Shown here one piece after another: positions 35,665 through 46,803 of a stretch of DNA of 55,666 nt; positions within the stretch are counted from its first letter, which is position 1; each line of letters opens with the position of its first letter. The notes under the pieces were generated by a model. It was given only the letters and a program-made list of their open reading frames with translations, was not told the origin of the DNA and searched no databases. Source of the DNA: Neolewinella persica DSM 23188 (GTDB taxonomy: Bacteria; Bacteroidota; Bacteroidia; Chitinophagales; Saprospiraceae); the NCBI RefSeq assembly GCF_000373105.1, contig NZ_KB890450.1, positions 1 to 55,666 on the forward strand, written 5' to 3'. Made by a program: the position numbers and the translations under genes.

Positions 35665-37110
35665 ATGCCTCAAGTCGATATTGCAGTAAGTAACAAAGTC
35701 CCCTTTGGCCAAAAAGTAGCCTTTGGCCTGGGCATGTTTGCCAACCAGATGTTCCCCGCTGTCTTGGGCATTTTCATGGTGGTGTTGGTTCAGGACCTCG
35801 GGTTTCCTGGTTGGATGTGGGGGGTGATCTACTTCTTCCCCCGGGTTTTTGACTCCATCACGGATCCCATCATGGGCTTCATTTCCGACAATACCCGCTC
35901 TAAATGGGGCAGAAGGCGTCAGTACGTTCTTTTAGGAGGCGTAATCATGGGCTTTGCCTTCATCTTCATGTGGCAACTCTTTTTGGAAAACTCTTTAGAG
36001 TTTAATTTCTGGTATTTCTTCTTCGGGTCAATAGTTTTTTACCTGGGACTCACCATATTCAGTGTTCCGTACGTAGCCATGGGATATGAAATGAGCGACG
36101 ATTTCCATGAGCGGACCAGCATCATGGCTACTGCTCAATGGATCGGGCAATGGGCCTGGGTCATCGCGCCCTGGTTTTGGATTATTATGTATGACCCAGC
36201 GTGGTTTCCCTCAGCCGAAGTGGCCACCAGAACACTTGCTGTTTGGGTAGCTATTCCGTGTGCCATTTGTGCCATTATTCCAGCGATCTTCATTAAAAGC
36301 GAGTCTACGCTTGATCGGGATGATTATGAACCATTGACTTTATCAAACATTGGAGGTAGTGTAACGAAAATATTTGGCGGCTTCGTAGATGCATTTAAGA
36401 TAAAGTATTTCCGCCAACTATGCTTTTCTACTTTTCTAATTTTCAACTCTTTCAATACGGTAGCCGCGCTAACGTTTTTTGTAATCGTTTACAAATTGTT
36501 CAATGGCGATGCTGCGGCCACTGGAGTTTGGGTCGTGCTTTTTGGTAGTATAGGCGCCTTGTGTACAACGTTTATTGTGATTCCTATCGTTGCCTGGATG
36601 TCGAAGGTCATCGGTAAACACAAGACATTTTTAATAGCACAAAGCATTTCGCTAATCGGCTATATACTGATGTGGTTCTTGTTTGTCCCCGGTAAACCCT
36701 GGCTTTACATCATTGCACTACCCTTCTTTTCTTTCGGAATCGGTAGCTTATTTACCATCATGATGTCCATGACCGCCGACGTGATTGACATCGACGAGCT
36801 TAATACCGGGAAGCGCCGGGAAGGCATCTTCGGCGCCATCTACTGGTGGATGGTCAAATTCGGCTTTGCGATTGCGGGTGGACTTAGCGGTCTGATGATC
36901 GCAGTGGTAGGATTCGATGCTGCGCTTCCTACGACCGACCAGCAAAGTGCCGTGGATGGCCTCCATGCCTTCTTTTGCTTTTTCCCTATGGCCGGAACTG
37001 TTCTCGCGATACTCATTATGTGGTCCTATGATTTGACCGAGGAGAAAGCAAATGAAATCAGAGCTGCCATCAATAAGAATAAGGATGGGCTCAAAGAATC
37101 AACGATCTAA
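35665..37110 (+). CDS. GPH-family sugar:cation symporter (MFS)
   Basis: The 481-residue protein has about 12 membrane helices and the marks of the glycoside-pentoside-hexuronide family (MelB-like): FFPRVFDSITDPIMGFISDNTRSKWGRRR in the first half (the DP..G...D and RWGRRR motif region) and DVIDIDELNTGKRREG in the second half. It should import oligosaccharides such as laminaribiose to laminaritriose across the inner membrane with Na+ or H+. It lies 30 bp after GH30 and 80 bp before the cytoplasmic GH17, which places it between periplasmic cutting and cytosolic use. Confidence 0.9.
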   Translation: MPQVDIAVSNKVPFGQKVAFGLGMFANQMFPAVLGIFMVVLVQDLGFPGWMWGVIYFFPRVFDSITDPIMGFISDNTRSKWGRRRQYVLLGGVIMGFAFIFMWQLFLENSLEFNFWYFFFGSIVFYLGLTIFSVPYVAMGYEMSDDFHERTSIMATAQWIGQWAWVIAPWFWIIMYDPAWFPSAEVATRTLAVWVAIPCAICAIIPAIFIKSESTLDRDDYEPLTLSNIGGSVTKIFGGFVDAFKIKYFRQLCFSTFLIFNSFNTVAALTFFVIVYKLFNGDAAATGVWVVLFGSIGALCTTFIVIPIVAWMSKVIGKHKTFLIAQSISLIGYILMWFLFVPGKPWLYIIALPFFSFGIGSLFTIMMSMTADVIDIDELNTGKRREGIFGAIYWWMVKFGFAIAGGLSGLMIAVVGFDAALPTTDQQSAVDGLHAFFCFFPMAGTVLAILIMWSYDLTEEKANEIRAAINKNKDGLKESTI

Positions 37111-37190
37111 GCGCGTATTTAAACCTTACAAAGGGAAAAGTCCTGAAGTAGCGTAAACCCAAACAAGTCTCACCAAAAGGTCAATAAACA

Positions 37191-38081
37191 ATGTCATTCA
37201 AAGCAGGCAAAAAACTCTCCCTTTCCGGTATCAACTTCAGCGGGAAGTCTGAAGCAGCTATCGCGGAGCTATTTACAAAAACGCTCGAAGACGGCATGCA
37301 CGGCGTATGCATGAGCCCCTACGAAGAAGGGCAGGAACCCGGTGATACCCTCACCGAAGTGCAAATCAGAAGAAGGCTGACAATACTTCAGCCCTACACT
37401 AAATGGATCCGCTCCTTTTCCTGTACGGAAGGCAATGAATTGGTGGCTAAAGTCGCACGCGAGCTGGGCATTAAAACGATGGTTGGTGCCTGGTTGGGCA
37501 GCGACGAGGAGAAGAACGAAAAGGAAATTGCCGGGCTCATCCAGTTGGCCAAAGATGGCTACGTTGACATTGCTGCCGTTGGCAATGAAGTGTTGTATCG
37601 GGGCGACCTGAGCGAAGCGGCACTACTGGCTCATATCCGGGAGGTGCGCGATGCCATTCCCGTCAACATCCCCGTAGGTTACGTAGACGCCTATTATGAG
37701 TTTACGGACCACCCCAACATCGTCGATGCCTGCGACGTGATCCTGGCCAACTGCTACCCCTACTGGGAGAAATGCAGCTACGAGTACTCCCTGGTCTATA
37801 TGAAGCAGATGTACCAAAAGGCGATACAGGCTGCCCAGGGAAAAAAGGTCATCATCACCGAAACCGGCTGGCCAAGCGAAGGAGAAGGGTTGGAGGCCGC
37901 TATGCCTTCGGCGGAGAACGCCATGAAGTACTTCATCAACGCACAGCAGTGGTCGGCGGCAGCCGATATTGAGCTGTTCTATTTCTCCTCCTTCGACGAG
38001 TCCTGGAAAGTTGGCGCAGAAGGTGACGTTGGCGCTTATTGGGGGTTGTGGGACAAGGAGGAAAAGCTTAAATATGTGTAG
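37191..38081 (+). CDS. Cytoplasmic GH17-like beta-1,3-glucanase
   Basis: The 296-residue protein has no signal peptide and consists of one TIM barrel. E133 in AVGNEVLYRG and E224 in TETGWPSEG match the acid/base and nucleophile of GH17, and YFSSFDESWK lies on the last strand. It is shorter than the lipoprotein GH17 at 32829 and clearly diverged from it. Its place after the symporter gene suggests that it trims imported oligoglucans in the cytosol, giving substrates for the GH149-like phosphorylase. It is the last gene of the co-directional run; the gap after it (38082-38366) holds a dispersed motif and a palindrome. Confidence 0.88.
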   Translation: MSFKAGKKLSLSGINFSGKSEAAIAELFTKTLEDGMHGVCMSPYEEGQEPGDTLTEVQIRRRLTILQPYTKWIRSFSCTEGNELVAKVARELGIKTMVGAWLGSDEEKNEKEIAGLIQLAKDGYVDIAAVGNEVLYRGDLSEAALLAHIREVRDAIPVNIPVGYVDAYYEFTDHPNIVDACDVILANCYPYWEKCSYEYSLVYMKQMYQKAIQAAQGKKVIITETGWPSEGEGLEAAMPSAENAMKYFINAQQWSAAADIELFYFSSFDESWKVGAEGDVGAYWGLWDKEEKLKYV

Positions 38082-38142
38082 TAGGGCCTCTTACTTGATT
38101 CTTTACTTCCTCGGAAAAGCAGGTGATTGAAAGTGAGCCTTT

Positions 38143-38160
38143 GGGCGGGGACGCAGGTGC
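38143..38160 (-). repeat. Dispersed motif copy after the glucan operon
   Basis: The minus strand reads GCACCTGCGTCCCCGCCC, a variant of the motif at 7329. Confidence 0.5.
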
Positions 38161-38198
38161 GGGGGAAGGGATAAAAGGAGCGGGGTTCGAAACGAATA

Positions 38199-38218
38199 CG
38201 AGGGGATGAATCCCCTCG
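38199..38218. repeat. Short palindrome CGAGGGGAT/ATCCCCTCG
   Basis: A 9-bp perfect inverted repeat with a 2-nt spacer. It has no T run and may be a weak bidirectional terminator between convergent genes. Confidence 0.45.
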
Positions 38219-38366
38219 CTAAGCCGGACGACTCTCCAGGGCTGAGCGGGATTGCCCTACCCTGCTCTTTCATGATTGTCCCACCAATTCCATTTAGGTT
38301 TACCCTAATTCTTCCCTTATTTTTTGGATGGCGTTCCTAATAGTTTCATCAATGGACGGATCGAAG

Positions 38367-40544
38367 TCATTCCCCCGGCCGATAAGTCCTCTCCGCCCGT
38401 TTCTCCACATCCTCCCGGTAAAAAGCGACGTCCTTAAACGCCGCATCAACATAGCGTTGCCCCTGGTCGAAGAAGTGGGGAGAGGCAGGATTACTATTTT
38501 GCCCGCCGGCCAGCATACTTTTGGCTTTGACTTTATCCCCAAACTCCACTACAGCGACGAAGCTGTTGCCGGAGGAACCGTACAACCTTTTCGTACCATT
38601 TCGCGCTCTGGAGCCGTAAGACGCCAGGGCACCCCAGTTGGCGGAAGCCAGCCCGACGGGCAGGCTCGGCTGCGCATCGTCAAACCGGGACTCAATGGCC
38701 CCGTCCAGCCGCTGGAGGCGGTTTATTTCTCCCCAGGGCGTATTCCAATCGCCAAAATGCGCCGTAAGGGTATCCACCGCTTCGGCGAAAAGGGACAGGC
38801 GTTCCGCGGGTGGTGCCTCCTGGCCAAAATACCGGACCTGTTCCATCCGGTTCAACCCCGCCGGAGCCTCCCCTTTGCGCTGGCAAACCGTCCCGTAATA
38901 ATGTGCCAGAGACATGGCGACCGACTCCGCCGAAGTTCGGTAGTCCCATCCGCGTAAAGCAGAGATAGGACCGGCCAGCGCCGGATTTTTTGGTTTCGAT
39001 TCGTCATAGGCTTTGACCAGTCCCGGAATCAAATCTTCAAAAGCCGGCAGGTACGGATCATACGCCATTTCAAGCAGGTTATCGAGCGTGTAGCCACTAC
39101 GGCCTTCCAGTAAGCTAAGGGCGTGGACACCCCGGTAATTCTCCCGGTTGCGAGACATGTACCGAGGGTAATCTGCTTGCTTAGGGCTGTTGGCGCCGGT
39201 AGCGGTGAAGGGTGTGGAGTTGCAGTTTTGAATCCAGCCGTTCTCCGGGTTGACGATCGTTATGGCTTCCTCCACCGGGTGCAAGCCCTGCCAGGCGGTG
39301 GCGGGGTTACTGCCGTCTACCGGCTGGGTGTAGTCAAAGGAGGTATCCCGGACCGGGATGAAGTTGCCGTGGTAATAGGCGATGTTGCCAGAAGCATCGG
39401 CGTAAACGGTATTATTGGAGGAGTTGGTCCGCATATCCATCATCTTCCAGAATTCATCGTGGTTATTCAGCGTGGTGCGGGTGTAGGACTGGATCAGCGC
39501 ATCTACCGGTTCCCACATCATGGCACTGGCGACCCACTTGTCGCCCTCCAGGTGAGTAATGGGTCCGTGCTGGGTGCGGTAGAGCGGAAAGCTTTTCTCC
39601 AGCAGCTGCTCCCCTTCGCGGTAGCGCAGGGTGACTTGCTGCGTCTCCACCGGAAGCCATTCCTCGCCGTATTTATACATTTTCTTGCCGTCGCGCTCTT
39701 CGATGGTTTCGAGGAATTCGTCCCGTACGTCAGTATAGGTAGAGGTGTGCATCCAGCCCGTCTTCTCATTGAAGCCCTGGTAGATAAAGAACTGGCCCCA
39801 GGTAACGGCACCGTAAGCATTGAGTCCTGCCTCGCTCACCATGTGTACCTCGCCCCGAAAGTAGAAGGAGGTGTGGGGATTGATGAGCAACATCGCGTTG
39901 CCGGATTCGGTGAGTTTCCCAGCGATGGCGATGCCGTTGGATCCCCGGGGCTCTTCCGGGGGCGCGGGAAAGGCGGATTCGTGGTCGGGCCCACCCATGG
40001 AAAGCGCGGCTTTGTCTTCGTAGAAAGCCCGGATGCGGCGGGTGGAGATCCCCTCGATATCGCCGCCAATGGAGCCCTCACTGAAGTACATCGGCATCCA
40101 GGGCTCGAAGTGGGTCAGTAGTTGTGGCTTGACGTCCGGGTGGGTTTTCAGGTAATAGTTGATGCCGTCGGCAAAGGCGACACACAGTTCCTTGAGCCAG
40201 GCCGGGCTGCTCTCGTAGGTAGCGATGGCTTCTTCCCGGGTCATGAAGAGCTTGGCGCGCAGGTCACTGTACAATGCCTCTTCGCCCTCGACCTCGGCCA
40301 GGCGGCCGGTGGCCCAAATGTAGTTGCGCTCCACCCTCGGAAAGTCGTCCTCACACTGGGCGTAAAGCAGGCCGAAGACCGCGTCAGCGTCCGTTTTACC
40401 GTAAATGTGGGGCACACCGTAGTCGTCGCGCATGATGGTGGTATTCTCCACGTGGGTCGTCCAGCGCTCCGTTTCGGTGGCAACGGGTTCTGTACGACAA
40501 GACAGTAGAATCGGCAACAGCAGAAGGAGGAACCATTTATGCAC
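38367..40544 (-). CDS. Penicillin-acylase family (S45) hydrolase, lipoprotein
   Basis: The protein of about 725 residues is a member of the N-terminal nucleophile acylases, made as a precursor that cuts itself into two chains. The predicted nucleophile is the Ser in RGSNGIAIAG, preceded by the spacer region, and HTSFYFRGEVHMVSEAG follows as in the family. A GTG at 40544 directly before HKWFLLLLLPILLSC gives a good lipoprotein signal; an ATG 32 codons upstream (40640) is possible but puts the signal inside. Family members deacylate amides such as acyl-homoserine lactones or beta-lactams; the substrate here is unknown. It is convergent with the glucan operon and not an obvious part of it. Confidence 0.85.
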   Translation of the reverse strand: MHKWFLLLLLPILLSCRTEPVATETERWTTHVENTTIMRDDYGVPHIYGKTDADAVFGLLYAQCEDDFPRVERNYIWATGRLAEVEGEEALYSDLRAKLFMTREEAIATYESSPAWLKELCVAFADGINYYLKTHPDVKPQLLTHFEPWMPMYFSEGSIGGDIEGISTRRIRAFYEDKAALSMGGPDHESAFPAPPEEPRGSNGIAIAGKLTESGNAMLLINPHTSFYFRGEVHMVSEAGLNAYGAVTWGQFFIYQGFNEKTGWMHTSTYTDVRDEFLETIEERDGKKMYKYGEEWLPVETQQVTLRYREGEQLLEKSFPLYRTQHGPITHLEGDKWVASAMMWEPVDALIQSYTRTTLNNHDEFWKMMDMRTNSSNNTVYADASGNIAYYHGNFIPVRDTSFDYTQPVDGSNPATAWQGLHPVEEAITIVNPENGWIQNCNSTPFTATGANSPKQADYPRYMSRNRENYRGVHALSLLEGRSGYTLDNLLEMAYDPYLPAFEDLIPGLVKAYDESKPKNPALAGPISALRGWDYRTSAESVAMSLAHYYGTVCQRKGEAPAGLNRMEQVRYFGQEAPPAERLSLFAEAVDTLTAHFGDWNTPWGEINRLQRLDGAIESRFDDAQPSLPVGLASANWGALASYGSRARNGTKRLYGSSGNSFVAVVEFGDKVKAKSMLAGGQNSNPASPHFFDQGQRYVDAAFKDVAFYREDVEKRAERTYRPGE

Positions 40545-40663
40545 GTGTGGGGTATTTTGGGTAGAAGTTATGGCCGCAGGAAAAGCGATTTGCAAGGGGG
40601 GGGAAAGCCCAAAAATGCTTTTGCTGCCGTGGTTAGCCAAAGGTAGGAAATGCGGGGCATAGT

Positions 40664-40730
40664 GGCTTGGGCGGTCGTCCGACCAATTCTTTTAGCCTGG
40701 CGTAGCCGGCTAAAAGTTGGTCTGACGACT
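40664..40730 (+). repeat. Hairpin repeat, copy 1 (GGTCGTCCGACCAATTCTTT family)
   Basis: About 67 bp, self-complementary: GTCGTCCGACCAA and TTTTAGCC pair with GGCTAAAAG and TTGGTCTGACGAC. A near-identical inverted copy lies at 42849-42914, on the other side of pgm. Confidence 0.75.
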
Positions 40731-40810
40731 AGGGGAATAAATGGGAAGAAGTGGCGCGCACGCAGGGTGCAAGGTTAGGGATAGAAGAGCCAGGGACGGC
40801 GGTTGCGGCC

Positions 40811-42451
40811 CTAAGCAATGGCATCATTAACCACCTTCTGAGCTTCTTCCTGCAGCTGCTTCAAATGTTCTGCGCCTTTAAAGCTTTCAGCATAAATCTT
40901 ATAGATATTCTCTGTCCCGGATGGTCGGGCGGCAAACCAGCCATTAGCCGTCTCCACCTTTAAGCCTCCGATGGCTGCGCCATTACCCGGAGCATTAGTT
41001 AAAATATTGGTGACTTTCTCTCCTGCGAGCTCAGAAGAAGTGATCTGTTCTGCAGACAGTTTTTTCAGTTTATCCTTTTGCTCAGGCGTAGCCGGAGCAT
41101 CAATCCGATCGTACACCGGTTCGCCAAATTCTTTGGTAAAGCCCTGGTAGATTTCAGCCGGATCTTTACCCGTTCTCGCCGTAATTTCTCCGGCAAGCAG
41201 GGCAGCAATGATGCCGTCTTTGTCTGTAGACCAGACCTTGCCTTCCCTATTCAAAAAGGAGGCCCCGGCGCTCTCCTCTCCGCCAAAGCCAAGGCTTCCA
41301 TCGTAGAGGCCATCCACAAACCACTTGAACCCTACCGGCACTTCCACCAGCTTACGCCCCAGTTTTTTGGCAACACGGTCAATCATTTGGCTGCTGACCA
41401 GGGTTTTACCAATCCCTGTTCCTGCTCCCCACTGAGGTCTGTTCTGAAACAAATAGTCGATGGCTACGGCCAAATAGTGATTCGGTTGCATAAGCCCGGC
41501 GCTTTGGGTCACTATGCCATGACGATCATGATCCGTATCGCAAGCAAATGCCACCGGATATTTATCTTTCAATTGAATAAGCCTTTGCATGGCATAGCTG
41601 GAGGATGGGTCCATTCTGATTTTCCCGTCCCAGTCCAAAGACATAAAACTGAACGTATGGTCTACTGAATCATCCACTACCGTAAGGTTCAGCTTGTACC
41701 GGTCAGCGATTCGTTGCCAATATTTTACGCCCGCACCACCAAGAGGATCTACCCCCATCTTAATTCCCGATTCCCTGAGTAAATCGGTATCAATTACCTG
41801 GCTTAGGTCAGCAGTGTAAGCTTCCAGGAAATCATATCGTTTCGTAGTGGAAGCACTCAATGCTCTGGAAAGTGGAATCCTTTTAACCGCCTGAAGTTTG
41901 TTCTCTAATAGCTCATTCGCCCTGGATTCAATCCAGGAAGTTACTGATCCCTCTGCGGGTCCACCATTGGTCATATTGTATTTGAATCCCCCGTCTTCCG
42001 GAGGATTATGAGATGGCGTAATAACGATTCCGTCGGCCAGGCCGGTTGTCCTTCCTTTATTATACTCCAGTATGGCATGGCTTACAGCAGGCGTTGGGGT
42101 ATACTCATCATTGGAAGCGATCATGGTGACCACACCATTTGCGGCCAGTACCTCCAGGGCTGTCGCCTGTGCAGGCGTAGATAACGCATGGGAATCAATC
42201 CCCACAAAAACAGGTCCGTTTATGCCTTGCTTTTCCCGGTAATTACAAATAGCCTGGGTTGTTGCCAGGATATGCTGTTCGTTAAAGGAGTTACTTAACG
42301 AGGATCCCCGATGACCAGACGTTCCGAAAGACACCCGCTGTTCTCGCTTAGACGGATCGGGGTCTTGCTTGAAATAACTCGTAATTAGTTGGGGAACATT
42401 AACCAGCTGGTTCTTAGCCGCTGTTTTTCCTGCGTTTGGATGGATTGACAT
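40811..42451 (-). CDS. pgm: Phosphoglucomutase (alpha-D-glucose specific)
   Basis: The 546-residue enzyme interconverts glucose 1-phosphate and glucose 6-phosphate. It has the four-domain alpha-D-phosphohexomutase layout: [11 protein letters not shown] at the start, the catalytic phosphoserine loop [12 protein letters not shown], the Mg2+ loop CDTDHDRHG, the sugar-binding GFGGEESAG and the C-terminal phosphate-binding [15 protein letters not shown]. Length and motifs fit the E. coli Pgm type. It would consume glucose 1-phosphate from the GH149-like phosphorylase about 8 kb upstream, although it is on the opposite strand. The gene is bracketed by inverted copies of a hairpin repeat (40664 and 42849). 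Confidence 0.95.
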   Translation of the reverse strand: MSIHPNAGKTAAKNQLVNVPQLITSYFKQDPDPSKREQRVSFGTSGHRGSSLSNSFNEQHILATTQAICNYREKQGINGPVFVGIDSHALSTPAQATALEVLAANGVVTMIASNDEYTPTPAVSHAILEYNKGRTTGLADGIVITPSHNPPEDGGFKYNMTNGGPAEGSVTSWIESRANELLENKLQAVKRIPLSRALSASTTKRYDFLEAYTADLSQVIDTDLLRESGIKMGVDPLGGAGVKYWQRIADRYKLNLTVVDDSVDHTFSFMSLDWDGKIRMDPSSSYAMQRLIQLKDKYPVAFACDTDHDRHGIVTQSAGLMQPNHYLAVAIDYLFQNRPQWGAGTGIGKTLVSSQMIDRVAKKLGRKLVEVPVGFKWFVDGLYDGSLGFGGEESAGASFLNREGKVWSTDKDGIIAALLAGEITARTGKDPAEIYQGFTKEFGEPVYDRIDAPATPEQKDKLKKLSAEQITSSELAGEKVTNILTNAPGNGAAIGGLKVETANGWFAARPSGTENIYKIYAESFKGAEHLKQLQEEAQKVVNDAIA

Positions 42452-42623
42452 AGGTTACTTTTTAGCAAAAAACACGATCTGGCTTCTACTCCCTCTTTAA
42501 GAAGGCTTCTTTGGGGGCCGTTACCGAAAGTTAATTTTTGCCGGTTTTCATAGCTAAAATGGAAGCAGATAGTCGCAGCTGCGCTGGACATCTTATGGTG
42601 ACAATGATACGAAGAAGTGGAGA

Positions 42624-42809
42624 CTAATCCAGCCCCGAAAACATCCACTCGAAGCCAGAGGCATCGATTACTACTGAGCCGAAGGCCTTAGTCTTAGGCT
42701 TGAATGGGCGCTGGTACAAACCATCGTTTAGAGGAGCAAGGTGCTTAATTGCCTGTGTGGCGACAACTCCCGCGTTAAAAGTTAGGTCTCTTATTGAAAT
42801 GGTTAACAT
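42624..42809 (-). CDS. Possible small hypothetical protein (61 aa)
   Basis: The 61-residue frame has a plausible mix of residues (TISIRDLTFNAGVV at the start) but no recognisable domain, no clear ribosome-binding site and no conserved neighbour. It lies upstream of pgm on the same strand, about 170 bp away. It could be a decayed fragment or chance; I list it with low confidence so the gap 42452-43065 is accounted for. Confidence 0.25.
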   Translation of the reverse strand: MLTISIRDLTFNAGVVATQAIKHLAPLNDGLYQRPFKPKTKAFGSVVIDASGFEWMFSGLD

Positions 42810-42848
42810 ACATTACCTGAGGTATGTAAAACAAATTGCACAGGCCAA

Positions 42849-42914
42849 AGTCGTCAGACCAACTTTTATCCGGCTACGCCAAGCTAAAAGAATTGGTCGG
42901 ACGACCGTCCAAGC
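42849..42914 (-). repeat. Hairpin repeat, copy 2 (inverted to 40664-40730)
   Basis: The reverse complement matches copy 1 with only a few mismatches over about 66 bp, including GGTCGTCCGACCAATTCTTT and GTTGGTCTGACGAC. The two copies flank pgm in inverted orientation. Confidence 0.75.
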
Positions 42915-43065
42915 CATTGTTAGCCGTCCGACGACTACTAAGTTAGCATCTAGGTGCAGTTTGTTATCCATTCATCTGAAGGTCGAAATAACGAACCCAA
43001 TTTGGCCCTCCCACCCCACTATGCGAAACCTTTTCACCTCACCACACTCCCCCAAAACCTTACCC

Positions 43066-44325
43066 ATGCACAAACTTATTCTCTTCCTAGTGCTGCCCCT
43101 TTTACTGTCAGCCTGTAACCAAAACCAGCCAACCGCCGACCCACCAGTCAACAAAACCGAACTCGCCCGGGAAGCCCTGACCGCCCAACTGGATTCCATC
43201 CAACAGAACGGAAAAATCCCCGGCTTCGCCGTGGGCATCGCTAACGCTGATGGTACCCTTTATGCCAAGGGCTTCGGTTACGCCGACATCGCCACCAAAA
43301 AGCCGTACACCGAGCATACGGTCCAACCGATTGCCTCCGTCTCTAAAACGTTGATCGGCATCGCCCTGATGAAAGCCAGGGAAATGGGTAAACTGAAGCT
43401 CGACGACCCGATTCAGCAGTACCTGCCCTTCCAGGTCGGCAATCCCAACCACCCCGACCAGGTCATCACGATCTGGCACCTGGCCACCCATACCTCTGGC
43501 ATTAATGATACCGACGAATACATGAATCGGTCCTGGATCATTCGTCCCGGTCAGGACCTGACCGGCATCAGCACTGACTACCCCGAGCAACGCCTCAACC
43601 CAACTGAAGCCGACATCCCGTTGGAGCAATACCTGAAGGGCTATCTGGAGGTAGGTGGCGATTATTACCTGCCGGAGAACTATACCGAATTTGCTGCGGG
43701 AGAACGTTATAATTACTCCAACATCGGTGCTACAGTAGCCGCCTTAGTGATCGAAAAGGCGACGGGCCAGGCCTACGACGCCTTCACCCGGGAGCACATT
43801 TTAGCCCCCCTGAAAATGAACGACACGGGCTGGGCGCTGGAGGAAATTGACCCATCGCAACATGCAACGTTGTACCGCAACGATGATTCGGTGCTTCCGC
43901 TGTATTCCGCCATTACCTATCCCGATGGCATGCTGCTCTCCTCCAGTAACGACATGGCGAAATACCTGACGGAACTGATCAAAGGCTTTTCCGGAACGGG
44001 TACGCTGCTCAGCCAGGAAAGCTATGAAGAACTATTTACCGTACAGCTCGACGAAAGCCACCAGGAAGACCGAAATCCGGACAATCCGTACGACGAAGAT
44101 TACGACCCCGCCATTTTCATGGGCCACAGCGCGCTTGGCTACGTGGGGCATTCGGGCGGAGACGCCGGCGTGGCCACCTGGATGTTCATCAACAAAAAAA
44201 CGAAGACCGGCCGGTACATCGTCATCAACACCGACATGGGGAACGACGAGCGGGCCCGCGAGCTGGAATACTACGCTGCCTGGGATGCTTTGGAGGCGTT
44301 TTTGGATGGGCTGGATGATGAGTAG
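43066..44325 (+). CDS. Serine hydrolase (class C beta-lactamase-like), lipoprotein
   Basis: The 419-residue protein has a lipoprotein signal (MHKLILFLVLPLLLSAC) and a beta-lactamase/transpeptidase-like domain. The three motifs are present: S91-V-S-K94 (SxxK), YSN in RYNYSNIGAT and HSGGDAG (the KTG/HxG position). Related proteins include esterases, D-peptidases and penicillin-binding-like enzymes; the substrate cannot be told. The start at 43066 is chosen because it begins the signal peptide; in-frame codons upstream run into the hairpin repeat at 42849. It stands alone. Confidence 0.87.
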   Translation: MHKLILFLVLPLLLSACNQNQPTADPPVNKTELAREALTAQLDSIQQNGKIPGFAVGIANADGTLYAKGFGYADIATKKPYTEHTVQPIASVSKTLIGIALMKAREMGKLKLDDPIQQYLPFQVGNPNHPDQVITIWHLATHTSGINDTDEYMNRSWIIRPGQDLTGISTDYPEQRLNPTEADIPLEQYLKGYLEVGGDYYLPENYTEFAAGERYNYSNIGATVAALVIEKATGQAYDAFTREHILAPLKMNDTGWALEEIDPSQHATLYRNDDSVLPLYSAITYPDGMLLSSSNDMAKYLTELIKGFSGTGTLLSQESYEELFTVQLDESHQEDRNPDNPYDEDYDPAIFMGHSALGYVGHSGGDAGVATWMFINKKTKTGRYIVINTDMGNDERARELEYYAAWDALEAFLDGLDDE

Positions 44326-44454
44326 TGGGTAGTCGGTAGTGCCCGTCACCCATGGCAAGCCTGCATTACCCACTTTTGGAAACCTAAGAAAAGAGGTTTG
44401 CTTATCGGATGTGGGGTGGTTATAATTTCAATTCAGGAGGCTTTCGATGAAGCG

Positions 44455-44533
44455 CTCGTCGGCCGAGGAATTCCGACCATCTACGACCTCTCGGCCGACG
44501 AGTCAGGCCCTGCGGGCTGCCTCGGCGGACGGG
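44455..44533. repeat. CTCGTCGGCCGAG palindrome repeat, block 1
   Basis: CTCGTCGGCCGAG at 44455 is followed by a 44-bp unit at 44490-44533 that begins CTCGGCCGACGAGTCAG and ends near CTCGGCGGACGGG. Related units lie at 45013, 45077 and 46976. Confidence 0.7.
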
Positions 44534-44608
44534 CGGTCTTAACCCTATGAGCAAAACTCTAACCACCCAATATCGGATGAAAAAAGCGGCGCAAGCCCTC
44601 CACCGTTC

Positions 44609-44629
44609 TTTGCACCTGCGGCCCCGCCC
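44609..44629 (+). repeat. Dispersed motif copy (TTTGCACCTGCGGCCCCGCC)
   Basis: It lies 10 bp beyond the stop of the DUF779 gene. The flanks resemble the copy at 49248 over about 45 bp, including TTCTTTGCACC on one side and a poly-A run on the other. Confidence 0.65.
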
Positions 44630-44638
44630 AAAAAACAC

Positions 44639-44983
44639 TTAGGCCTGTCCATCCGCCTCCGTAAGCAAGCGCGAATCGATCACGAAGCGCAAGCCCAAAG
44701 GAATCTCCGCCGAAAAGCTGGAGCCCCGCCCTTCCGTCACGTCGAGGGTAAGGTGGGTATGCTTCCAGTAATCGTATTGGAATTTGGACATGTAATACGG
44801 GCAGCCGTGGACTTCCCCCAGCAACTCATCGTTGTCGTCAATGTAGAACTCTCCGTCCGGAAAGCACATGGGGGAAGAGCCGTCGCAGCAACCGCCACTC
44901 TGGTGAAAAATGAGCGCGCCGTGCTTGGCGCGCAGGCGATCAATTACTTCGCGGGCGGCGTCGGTGATGTCTACTTTGGGCAT
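44639..44983 (-). CDS. DUF779 protein, partner of acetaldehyde dehydrogenase
   Basis: The 114-residue protein matches DUF779: MPKVDITDAAREVIDRL at the start and the Cys-rich loop GGCCDGSSPMCF, followed by DNDELLGEVHGCPYY. The family is nearly always found next to ExaC/AldB-type aldehyde dehydrogenases and an AraC regulator, as here (45206 and 47182), and the cysteines suggest metal binding or a redox role. The start at 44983 is chosen because upstream in-frame codons pass through the CTCGTCGGCCGAG repeats. The 222-bp gap to the dehydrogenase gene is filled by those repeats. Confidence 0.88.
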   Translation of the reverse strand: MPKVDITDAAREVIDRLRAKHGALIFHQSGGCCDGSSPMCFPDGEFYIDDNDELLGEVHGCPYYMSKFQYDYWKHTHLTLDVTEGRGSSFSAEIPLGLRFVIDSRLLTEADGQA

Positions 44984-45012
44984 GGTTGGGTTATTTAGTT
45001 TTTGTGGAGACC

Positions 45013-45120
45013 GCTCGTCCGCCGAGGCGGCCTGTAGGGCCTGACTCGTCGGCCGAGTGGTCGTAGCTCGAAATCCCTCGGCGGACGAGTCAGCTCCTGC
45101 GTCGCGCCTCGGCCGACGAG
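45013..45120. repeat. CTCGTCGGCCGAG palindrome repeat, block 2
   Basis: Two units in inverted orientation (45013-45056 and 45077-45120) form a long hairpin between the DUF779 and dehydrogenase genes. The second unit is identical over about 44 bp to 46976-47019 on the other side of the dehydrogenase gene. Confidence 0.8.
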
Positions 45121-45205
45121 CGATTCGTCCAGATGTAAAATATAAACCGGTCAGCACACAAAAGCGCACTGACCGGCTAAGAAAAACACTAGGAACAGTC
45201 AGCGC

Positions 45206-46729
<1,524 letters not shown>

Positions 46730-46803
46730 GATCGAATTGGTTTTTTTATTGGTTTGTAAGAAAGGTTGAGATGATTCGGTTTTGGGCGGAGGGCAAAGTC
46801 TTC

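Noticed and set aside
42700..43065. N-terminal extension of the serine hydrolase
   Set aside because: The extension runs through the hairpin repeat and would bury the lipoprotein signal; the start at 43066 fits.
44984..45169. N-terminal extension of the DUF779 protein
   Set aside because: It is made of the CTCGTCGGCCGAG repeats; the conserved protein starts at 44983.
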